A DNA stretch of 5,495 nucleotides from the NCBI GenBank assembly GCA_029857875.1, contig JAOUGB010000188.1, positions 1 through 5,495 on the forward strand, in the 5' to 3' direction. The notes beneath the pieces are model-generated. The model did not search any database, was not told where the DNA came from, and saw only the letters and a list, made by a program, of their open reading frames with translations. Positions 1 to 5,263 of this stretch are shown here, one piece after another (the stretch's first letter is position 1; each line of letters begins with the position of its first letter). Source of the DNA: Desulfobacteraceae bacterium. Its GTDB lineage: Bacteria > Desulfobacterota > Desulfobacteria > Desulfobacterales > UBA11574. The translations under genes and the position numbers were made by a program.

Positions 1-2
1 TT

Positions 3-374
3 GAAAAGAATAAAATCTATAAAGACATTTTAAAAAAACATACTGCTCTCAACGGTCACGTATCAATTACGGATTTTCGCGCATTCGACAAAATGCCCAC
101 GGGCAATCGTTTTTTGGTCTACTCACTGTTTCCCGAAGCGGTAGTGAGTGTTAAAATTCGCTATGATACTAAAGATAAAGAAAGGGTTGCCGTGAGCGTG
201 GGGCACAGCATCTTTAATCGAAACTGCAAGGTGAATGTCGGTGTGATGCTTTCGGCGTTTGAAGGGGGCGGGCATCGGGCTGCAGCGTCATGCAGGTTCG
301 CTGCCGACAAGGCGAATGATTATATCCCAAAAATTATCGATATCTTATTAAAGAATGACGACAATGAAGGTTGA
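3..374 (+). CDS. DHH/DHHA1-family phosphoesterase, C-terminal fragment
   Basis: The reading frame is open from the window edge and ends with TGA at 372-374, so only about the last 123 residues are visible and the true start lies upstream. The fragment matches a DHHA1 domain: a stretch like SVGHSIFNRNCKVNVG, then the glycine-rich GGGHRAAAS motif about 35 residues before the end. In DHH phosphoesterases (NrnA nanoRNase/pAp phosphatase and exopolyphosphatase-like proteins) this GGGH loop binds the substrate phosphate, while the metal-binding DHH domain is N-terminal and would lie outside the window. The likely role is cytosolic cleavage of short oligonucleotides or a small phosphodiester; the exact substrate cannot be told from this part. 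The ATG at 93 is internal, because the frame continues upstream with protein-like sequence. The gene is convergent with the radical SAM gene, and a palindromic repeat begins 58 bp after its stop. Confidence 0.8.
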   Translation, partial: EKNKIYKDILKKHTALNGHVSITDFRAFDKMPTGNRFLVYSLFPEAVVSVKIRYDTKDKERVAVSVGHSIFNRNCKVNVGVMLSAFEGGGHRAAASCRFAADKANDYIPKIIDILLKNDDNEG

Positions 375-432
375 CCAACAATTTTTATTTTTATGTAAAT
401 TTGTAGCACGTTAGCCTTTTGAAAATATTACC

Positions 433-631
433 GCTTCAGGTATGATTAAATTTTTACTGAAAGAACTCGTGAATAAGGGCTCGTAATGAAAGAACCTTCC
501 TGAGCTATTAAATAAGGGTCCTTGTTTTAACAGGAGGTTTATCCATAACGTTAAATCGTATAGGGTTCTTTAAAAACGATCCCTAATTCTCTCAGACAGC
601 TTCCAGCCAAAAATTTAATCATACCTGAAGC
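433..631 (+). repeat. Palindromic MITE-like element, copy 1
   Basis: This 199-bp imperfect palindrome lies between two convergent genes. Its outer arms are a perfect 23-bp inverted pair (433-455 and 609-631), beginning GCTTCAGGTATGATTAAATT. Its inner arms are 469-496 and 564-591, 28 bp with about six mismatches, both ending in AAAGAACC on the side facing the centre. The central 67 bp (497-563) show no strong structure. The same element recurs at 2035-2235 in opposite orientation. Orientation is defined by the inner arms: the left arm carries AAGGGCTCGTAAT and the right arm, read inward, carries TAGGGATCGTTTT. No transposase and no convincing target-site duplication are visible. The right outer arm overlaps the end of the radical SAM gene, encoding its last residues and stop. 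It could be a non-autonomous mobile element, a 3'-end RNA structure, or both. Confidence 0.85.
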
Positions 632-1970
632 TCCTTTGAGCCAGATCTTTAAGGTACGCAAGTGTTTCCCACGAAAAGGGTTCTTTTTGGCAGGGTAATA
701 TGGCATTGTTCGTAAACACGGGGTCTGACTCCAAATCGTATCGGGAGGAGGCAACCGCCTTAGGCCACAGCACTGTATGTGGAATCGGCGTGTAATAGGC
801 CAGGATGGGTGTTACGTTGTTTTGCCGGACGATCTCGATTGAATTCTCGATGGACGTCATGTCTTGTCCGGGCAGACCTGCCAGCAGATATGCACCGATC
901 ATGTTCTTATCAAAACCCGCCGCTTCCAAACAAGTCACCGCCTGTTTAAATTCTTCGGCCGTTACTTTTTTGTCCAATTCTTGTCTTGTATCAAACGCTG
1001 CTGTTTCGAGCCCGAGGCGGAGTGTTTCGAAACCCGCCCGAAACATCAATTGGGCGGTTTGCCTTGAAATCCCCCGGATATGAACCGCATTGGGTGTATG
1101 AAAGCGGATGTTGAGACCTGAATTGATGATCCCTTCGAATATGGGGGTGGCATGCTTTTCTGTATCCACAAGGAGCGCATCGTCGTAAAAGATAAAATCT
1201 TCTACGCCAAATCTTTCATGCCAGTATTTGATCTCTTCTACCACGGATTCCGGGCTTCGCACCATTCTTTTTGGATTTAAAAAATGGGACGCACAATATT
1301 TACACGAAAAGGGACACCCCTTTGAGGTCAGCAGCGGCACGTAGGGTACCTTTCTCTGAAGATCAAAGGCAGGATAAGGATAAGCGTCAAGATCCGAAGG
1401 ATTACATTTCAGGGAAACCGAATAACCGGTATGCTCGCCGACCCTCTCGAGAATATATTCCTCCCCGGCTCCTGTTTCGATCCGGTCGGCGCCCGAAGAA
1501 CTCTGGGCATGTTCCCGGCAGAGAGTGGCGTATATCCCCCCCAATACAATGGTCACTTCCGGAAAAACCTCTCTTACCACCGCGATGGTCTCCTGTACTC
1601 CCGGGTACCAATACGTCATCATAGACGTCATGAGCACAAGATCAGGCGGTTCAATGGAAAGAAGATCTTCTTTGAACCATGTTTTCTGGATCCCGTATCT
1701 GGAAAAATTCCGTGGTATATCACCTAACCCGTCAGGCTTTGGAATCCGGGTTTTAAGATACGGTCCCCTGCCGAATCGGGCATACGGGTCGGTTGGAGGT
1801 GCCTGGGGATGAAAACGATCCAGGCAGTCCATGTAGGTGACCCTAAATCCATGATACCGAAGTATTGATGCCAACGTAAGAAGCCCTATAGGTTTGGCCC
1901 AGAAGTCATACGCAGCGAAATCATGTATCCAGGGATTGATCAGAAGAATATGGGGGGTATCTCGATTCAC
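615..1970 (-). CDS. B12-binding-domain radical SAM protein
   Basis: This 451-residue protein has an N-terminal Rossmann-like B12-binding-type domain (about residues 7-180; HILLINPW, GLLTLASILRYHGF, IVLGGIYAT) and a radical SAM TIM barrel (about 210-410). The [4Fe-4S] motif is GCPFSCKYC, with Cys219, Cys223 and Cys226 in the usual CxxxCxxC spacing. FIFYDD, LRLGLET and LLAGLPGQD are typical later barrel motifs. No DxHxxG signature is seen in the first domain, so cobalamin binding is uncertain. The family includes methyltransferases and ring-forming enzymes; the substrate cannot be predicted, and the protein lacks the look of AhbC or AhbD. The start is GTG at 1970: a stop lies ten codons upstream with no ATG between, and no good Shine-Dalgarno is visible. 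The last five codons and the stop lie in the outer arm of repeat copy 1. Repeat copy 2 lies 64 bp upstream and carries a possible promoter. Confidence 0.88.
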   Translation of the reverse strand: MNRDTPHILLINPWIHDFAAYDFWAKPIGLLTLASILRYHGFRVTYMDCLDRFHPQAPPTDPYARFGRGPYLKTRIPKPDGLGDIPRNFSRYGIQKTWFKEDLLSIEPPDLVLMTSMMTYWYPGVQETIAVVREVFPEVTIVLGGIYATLCREHAQSSSGADRIETGAGEEYILERVGEHTGYSVSLKCNPSDLDAYPYPAFDLQRKVPYVPLLTSKGCPFSCKYCASHFLNPKRMVRSPESVVEEIKYWHERFGVEDFIFYDDALLVDTEKHATPIFEGIINSGLNIRFHTPNAVHIRGISRQTAQLMFRAGFETLRLGLETAAFDTRQELDKKVTAEEFKQAVTCLEAAGFDKNMIGAYLLAGLPGQDMTSIENSIEIVRQNNVTPILAYYTPIPHTVLWPKAVASSRYDLESDPVFTNNAILPCQKEPFSWETLAYLKDLAQRSFRYD

Positions 1971-2034
1971 GGAATAAGGCGTTGAGACCTCAACGATTCA
2001 AAACAGTTAATTTTAGATACGTCGGTTTTAAAAG

Positions 2035-2235
2035 CGTTTCGGGTATGATTATATTTTTTACTGGAAACTGTTTGAATGGATTAGGGATCGTTTTGAAAGA
2101 ACCCTTATCGGATTTATCCAAAGATAAAACATTCTCTAAAAACAAAACATTTTATAAAGCATTCGGGCCGGTTCTTTCATTACGAGCCCTTATCCATGAG
2201 TTTTTTCAGTAAAAAATATAATCATACCCGAAACG
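2035..2235 (-). repeat. Palindromic MITE-like element, copy 2
   Basis: This 201-bp copy of the 433-631 element is in opposite orientation and occupies most of the 313-bp gap between the radical SAM and ahbB-like genes. The outer arms are a perfect 29-bp inverted pair (2035-2063 and 2207-2235), containing CGGGTATGATTATATTTTTT. The inner arms are 2076-2103 and 2170-2197, 28 bp with four mismatches. Its reverse complement shares the unbroken 22-bp run from AAGGGCTCGTAAT through GAAAGAACC with the left inner arm of copy 1. The central 66 bp are only loosely similar between copies. The rest of the gap (1971-2034 and 2236-2283) is A+T-rich with no gene seen. The element ends 48 bp beyond the ahbB-like stop codon and 64 bp before the radical SAM GTG. 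Confidence 0.87.
2048..2076 (-). promoter_or_regulatory. Possible promoter in repeat copy 2, facing the radical SAM gene
   Basis: On the minus strand a -35-like TTCAAA (2071-2076) is followed after 17 bp by a perfect -10 TATAAT (2048-2053). The predicted start would be about 70 bp upstream of the radical SAM GTG. The -10 lies in the outer arm of the element. The -35 matches the sigma70 consensus at four of six positions. A TATAAT is expected by chance in A+T-rich sequence, so this is a suggestion only. Confidence 0.3.
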
Positions 2236-2283
2236 TTAACATCGTCAAAAATCCAAAATAATACAAAATTTCAATAGATCTAA

Positions 2284-2766
2284 TTAATCGTAATCATCCG
2301 TTGGGAAATATTCCATGGACGTCTTTTTAAGTTCTTCGCGGCTGAAAAGAATGGTGTAATTGTCGATGGATGTTTCTGCGGAAATATTGCGGGCGAGTTC
2401 CCAACAGGATGCTTCATCTTTTGCATGGATCATGGTGTACAGGTTGAACGGCCAATCATCTTTGGGATTTCTCCGGTAGCAATGGGAAACCGAACTAAAA
2501 GCGGCCATCATTTCACCCACGGTATCGATATCCTCTTCATTCACCCGCCATACCACCATGGCATTGGCTTCATATCCGGATTTTTGATGGCGTAATGTAG
2601 CGCCAAACCGCCGGATAACCCCTTTATCACAAAGATTTTTCAGGCTTTTTAGGAGCAATTCTTCAGAAATACCCAGATTTTCGGCAATCTCTAAATACGG
2701 CCTCTCGGTTATCGGAATATCCCCCTGAATTGAAGCGATGATTCTTTTATCAAGTTCGGTCAACAT
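2284..2766 (-). CDS. ahbB: Siroheme decarboxylase subunit, AhbB-like (Lrp/AsnC fold)
   Basis: This 160-residue protein has an N-terminal winged helix like that of Lrp/AsnC regulators (about residues 3-57, with RPYLEIAENLGISEE as the HTH) and an RAM-like ferredoxin fold. What separates it from ordinary Lrp regulators is the AhbA/AhbB/NirDLGH signature: GATLRHQKSGYEANAMVVW (55-73), SHCYRR (94-99) and WPFNLYTMIHA (105-115). In that family these segments line the siroheme pocket, and the enzyme removes two acetate carboxyls of siroheme to give 12,18-didecarboxysiroheme, a step of siroheme-dependent heme synthesis (or heme d1 synthesis for Nir proteins). HCYRR with WPxNLYxMIH resembles AhbB/NirL/NirH more than AhbA. 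AhbA and AhbB normally act together, and no ahbA is in the window. The gene starts 31 bp after the mtnA stop on the same strand, so co-transcription is likely. No clear Shine-Dalgarno precedes ATG 2766. Generic tools would probably call it an AsnC-family regulator. Confidence 0.82.
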   Translation of the reverse strand: MLTELDKRIIASIQGDIPITERPYLEIAENLGISEELLLKSLKNLCDKGVIRRFGATLRHQKSGYEANAMVVWRVNEEDIDTVGEMMAAFSSVSHCYRRNPKDDWPFNLYTMIHAKDEASCWELARNISAETSIDNYTILFSREELKKTSMEYFPTDDYD

Positions 2767-2797
2767 GATGCGATTTAAAGGGTTGGGTCAGAAAAAG

Positions 2798-3907
2798 TCA
2801 AGGTTTTTTCTTTTCAGGAAACAGGTTGAGTATCTCTTTTTCAGAGGCCCCGCAAATGCCTCGCTCAGTGATAAAACCGGTCACCAGTCTGGCTGGTGTC
2901 ACATCAAAAGCAAAATTTGCGGCCGGACTGGCTATGGGCGTAATCATAACATCTATAGTCTTTCCCTGATCCATGCCTTGAACATATCGAACTTCATCCG
3001 GATCGCGTGTTTCGATGGGAATCTCTTTTATTCCATCTCTTAACGTCCAATCGAATGTGCTGGATGGAAGGGCGACATAAAAAGGGATATTGTTGTCCCT
3101 GGCTGCAAGAGCCTTGAGGTAGGTTCCAATTTTATTGGCAACATCTCCGGTGTAAGTGGTCCTGTCGGTCCCGGTGATCACCATATCCACCATTTTGTGC
3201 TGCATGAGATGACCGCCGGCATTGTCGGTGATGACCGTGTGGCGTATGCCGTGTTTGCCCAGTTCCCAGGCTGTCAGTCTTGCACCCTGGTTCAGGGGTC
3301 TGGTTTCATCAACCCATACGTGGATATCGATTCCCCTATCATATGCTGCATACATCGGTGCCGTGGCCGTACCGTATTCGATGCAGGCCAGCCACCCGGC
3401 ATTACAATGGGTCAGCAGGTGGACGGTTTCGCCTTTTTTTCTGCGGCTGATATCTTCTATCAAACCGACTCCGTATTCGCCAATTTTTCGGCAGTTTTCA
3501 GCTTCGTCCTCGGCAATTTTTTCAGCTTCTTTTCGTGCGGCATCGATCTTTTCTGAAGACCCCGATACGCTCAACACCGCAAATAACACCTTGTCCACAC
3601 CCCAGACAAGATTCACCGCCGTTGGCCTGGCTGATTTCAACCTGTCACATTCCTCTTTCAGATAGCGGTCTTCAATGGTTTTCGCCGGCGAACTCAATGT
3701 CGCGAGATACACACCATACGCCCCTGTTACACCGATCAGCGGCGCCCCTCTGACATACATCTCTTTGATGGCCGTGATAACATCATCAACGGTCTTAAGA
3801 TCGGCAATGACAAATTTATGAGGAAGAAGTCTCTGATCGATGATTTTTACTGTTTTTAAATCTTCATCCAGCCAAATAGGTCTCAAATCTTTTCCGTCCA
3901 CTTTCAT
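2798..3907 (-). CDS. mtnA: S-methyl-5-thioribose-1-phosphate isomerase
   Basis: This 369-residue protein has the usual length and motifs of MtnA, a cytosolic aldose-ketose isomerase of the eIF2B-alpha-like fold. It converts methylthioribose 1-phosphate to methylthioribulose 1-phosphate in salvage of methylthioadenosine. Visible signatures are RGAPLIGVTGAYG (53-65), THCNAGWLA (166-174) with the catalytic-type Cys168, ETRPLNQGARLTAWEL (201-216), TGTDRTTYTGDVANKIGTY (245-263) with the catalytic-type Asp248, and PSSTFDW (281-287). The Asp segment reads GTD where GAD is commoner. The start at ATG 3907 is supported by GAGG at 3915-3918, 7 bp upstream. No mtnK, mtnP or other salvage gene is in the window, so whether it serves classical methionine salvage, an anaerobic MTA shunt or 5-deoxyribose disposal cannot be told. 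It probably heads a two-gene operon with the ahbB-like gene. Confidence 0.93.
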   Translation of the reverse strand: MKVDGKDLRPIWLDEDLKTVKIIDQRLLPHKFVIADLKTVDDVITAIKEMYVRGAPLIGVTGAYGVYLATLSSPAKTIEDRYLKEECDRLKSARPTAVNLVWGVDKVLFAVLSVSGSSEKIDAARKEAEKIAEDEAENCRKIGEYGVGLIEDISRRKKGETVHLLTHCNAGWLACIEYGTATAPMYAAYDRGIDIHVWVDETRPLNQGARLTAWELGKHGIRHTVITDNAGGHLMQHKMVDMVITGTDRTTYTGDVANKIGTYLKALAARDNNIPFYVALPSSTFDWTLRDGIKEIPIETRDPDEVRYVQGMDQGKTIDVMITPIASPAANFAFDVTPARLVTGFITERGICGASEKEILNLFPEKKKP

Positions 3908-3944
3908 CCTATAACCTCAATTTAATCACCAGTAATTTGAATGC

Positions 3945-4000
3945 ATTGTAAAGCGGGTGTAATACGCTTGCAGAATCAAACACGATATCATATGAATATC
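3945..4000 (-). promoter_or_regulatory. Possible promoter and operator region of mtnA-ahbB
   Basis: The 162-bp gap between mtnA and the lipoprotein gene is A+T-rich. On the minus strand a -10-like TACAAT (3945-3950) lies 37 bp before the mtnA ATG, without a good -35. Upstream, at 3984-4000, is a 17-bp near-palindrome with GATAT and ATATC arms around CATATGA, which could be a repressor site. Both are weak signals in low-complexity sequence. Confidence 0.22.
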
Positions 4001-4069
4001 ACAGTATCGAATTGATTAAAACCCTAATTGCTCGTAAACAAAATAAGAAAAATATTTTATATGTTTGAT

Positions 4070-4306
4070 CTATTGTTCTTTTAAAGCCTTTTCGATTTCC
4101 CTTGATCTGTCTTCTTGCTGATCTTTTACGGAACGTGCGCCTTTGATCGGAGCTTGAATTTTGTCCACGATTTCTTTCGCGGTTTTATCGGTCATCTTTT
4201 CAATGGCCCCTTTTTCAGGTTCTGCTTCTTTATCCTTTGAGCAGGCAAGAAAAGCAGCACTGCACAACAATAACACCATAACAACACTCAGCAGGATTTT
4301 TTTCAT
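4070..4306 (-). CDS. Small charged lipoprotein of unknown function
   Basis: This 78-residue protein starts with a lipoprotein signal peptide: MKK, a hydrophobic core (ILLSVVMVLLL), then AFLAC with Cys22 as the likely lipidated residue. The -3 position is Phe rather than Leu, a mild departure from the lipobox; Cys15 is a poorer candidate. The mature part, about 57 residues, is rich in Lys and Glu and probably helical (TDKTAKEIVDKIQ, DRSREIEKALKEQ), with no catalytic motif. It would be anchored to a membrane facing the periplasm. The start at ATG 4306 has AGGTG (4312-4316) 5 bp upstream, and the stop is TAG. Such short lipoproteins are frequent in Desulfobacterota; I do not recognise a named family. 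The palindromic element at 4333-4547 lies directly upstream and would be in its 5' leader if it is co-transcribed with the HAD gene. Confidence 0.78.
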   Translation of the reverse strand: MKKILLSVVMVLLLCSAAFLACSKDKEAEPEKGAIEKMTDKTAKEIVDKIQAPIKGARSVKDQQEDRSREIEKALKEQ

Positions 4307-4332
4307 AAAAGCACCTATAGACGTTTTTTTTC

Positions 4333-4547
4333 GTCCGTGTTCTGGGGGTATGCTCCCCCGTGTAACGATATTGGCGGAGTGGCTTCGTCATTTCAATGAA
4401 CTTAGCAGTGGGGGAGACCGCGGCTCCCGCATGCTTTTCGCGGGAGAACGCGGAGGGGGCAGGAATGCCACCGCTGCTAAGTTATTGAAATGACCAGTCA
4501 CGTTGACACCGGAGTAAAACGGGGGAGCATACCCCCAGAACACGGAC
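4333..4547. repeat. G+C-rich palindromic element with nested hairpins
   Basis: This 215-bp palindrome fills the gap between the HAD and lipoprotein genes. The outer arms are a perfect 28-bp inverted pair (4333-4360 and 4520-4547), and each holds its own small hairpin, GGGGGTATGCTCCCCC (5-bp stem, 6-base loop). The inner arms (4387-4411 and 4471-4494, containing GTCATTTCAA and ACTTAGCAG) pair with one bulged base and one G-U-type pair. At the centre CCGCG (4418-4422) pairs with CGCGG (4449-4453) and CTCCCGC (4424-4430) with GCGGGAG (4440-4446) around a 9-base loop. No transposase is visible. TTTTTC occurs on both sides (4327-4332 and 4549-4554), a possible but low-complexity target duplication. 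Possible identities are a BIME/REP-like or MITE element, or a structured RNA. No gene is seen in this gap. Confidence 0.85.
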
Positions 4548-4552
4548 CTTTT

Positions 4553-5227
4553 TCAATCATATCCCGGGATTTGTACAAATCGTATTTTTCCCCATTCCGC
4601 CAAGTTTTTATATGGGCCCTCGAGTCCGTCTTCTCCTTCGAATTCTCCGGTATCCGGATCGATTGCAACAAATGGAACCTTTGTGTATCGGGCTGCGGAC
4701 AAATCGCCTTTTCCGTCGCCGATAAAAACACAGGTTTCAGGATCGAGTTGAAATTCATCCAAAAGCCGGGCCAGCGATTCGGTTTTTGGCCAGTCTCCTC
4801 CTCCGCGAATGATGTCAAGCAAAAGGTCAAGTTTTTGAGCTCTCAGAATTTCGTTTAATTCCACCAGTGGTGTATTTGAAAGTGCGACCCGGGTTATTTT
4901 CAGTCTACCCAGAGCCGCCAAAATGTCAGTGCACCCTTCGGTCAGGGGCGCACCGGTCATGGATTGACGGGTTAAATCTATCAGCTTTTGCCAGCAAAGC
5001 ACAAATTCATTTTCTCCGAGAGGCTCTCCAAAATAATGTGCCTGAACTTTGCGTATTTTGCTTCCCCGGTCAATTCCGGTGAGTGTAAGATAAAACTCGG
5101 CAATACGGTCTTGCATGATCGGGTCATCGGAAAAGGCCTTTCCCATGGCTTTGGCATTGGCCGGATTTGAATCAATCAGTACCCCGTTCACATCAAAAAT
5201 ACACACCTTGATCTTTTTGAGATCCAT
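4553..5227 (-). CDS. HAD-superfamily hydrolase with altered motif I (DVN)
   Basis: This 224-residue protein has the length and motif order of phosphoglycolate-phosphatase/beta-phosphoglucomutase-like HAD proteins. Motif I is FDVNGVLIDS with nucleophile-type Asp12; motif II is ALSNTP (Ser117); motif III is the Lys148 of WPKTES; motif IV is FIGDGKGDLSAA with Asp171 and Asp175. A helical cap lies between motif I and about residue 95. The second motif-I Asp, the general acid/base in HAD phosphatases, is Asn14 (codon AAC), so ordinary phosphatase activity is doubtful. The substrate is unknown. I chose ATG 5227 because it has GGAAGG 10 bp upstream and puts motif I at the usual distance from the start. 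ATG 5263 is in frame and would add 12 residues, but it lacks a ribosome site and follows a stop by two codons. The stop codon lies 5 bp from the palindromic element. Confidence 0.85.
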   Translation of the reverse strand: MDLKKIKVCIFDVNGVLIDSNPANAKAMGKAFSDDPIMQDRIAEFYLTLTGIDRGSKIRKVQAHYFGEPLGENEFVLCWQKLIDLTRQSMTGAPLTEGCTDILAALGRLKITRVALSNTPLVELNEILRAQKLDLLLDIIRGGGDWPKTESLARLLDEFQLDPETCVFIGDGKGDLSAARYTKVPFVAIDPDTGEFEGEDGLEGPYKNLAEWGKIRFVQIPGYD

Positions 5228-5237
5228 GCCCTTAATA

Positions 5238-5243
5238 CCTTCC
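5238..5243 (-). promoter_or_regulatory. Ribosome-binding site deciding the HAD start
   Basis: GGAAGG on the minus strand lies 10 bp before ATG 5227. The alternative ATG 5263 is preceded by TAAAGCTTT with no purine-rich match, so the downstream start is favoured. Confidence 0.5.
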
Positions 5244-5263
5244 CTAAAATAAATTTCAATCAT

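Noticed and set aside
433..631. Simple bidirectional rho-independent terminator
   Set aside because: It is far longer than a terminator hairpin, has a second diverged copy elsewhere, and the T-runs lie inside the stem and not after it.
1271..1812. Several plus-strand open frames opposite the radical SAM gene
   Set aside because: They are antisense to a well-supported coding region with clear family motifs, and their translations look like shadow frames.
615..1970. Radical SAM heme-synthesis enzyme AhbC or AhbD, prompted by the nearby ahbB-like gene
   Set aside because: The N-terminal B12-type domain and overall motifs do not fit those proteins, and a repeat element separates the genes.
1982..2212. 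Plus-strand open frame of 76 codons across repeat copy 2
   Set aside because: It lies almost wholly in the palindrome, has low-complexity Lys/Phe-rich content, no ribosome site, and no matching frame in copy 1.
2284..2766. Ordinary Lrp/AsnC transcription regulator
   Set aside because: The SHCYRR and WPFNLYTMIHA segments match siroheme decarboxylases and are not typical of amino-acid-sensing Lrp proteins. A regulatory role is not excluded.
3197..3753. Plus-strand open frames opposite mtnA
   Set aside because: mtnA is full length with all family motifs; the antisense products have no recognisable domain.
4161..4493. Plus-strand open frame spanning the lipoprotein gene and half of the G+C-rich palindrome
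   Set aside because: It runs antisense through the lipoprotein gene and into repeat arms, with no ribosome site.
615..4560. Radical SAM, AhbB-like and HAD proteins all end in Tyr-Asp
   Set aside because: The ahbB-like ending uses a different nucleotide context (GATTACGATTAA), so a shared origin for all three is unlikely; only the first and third resemble the repeat arm.
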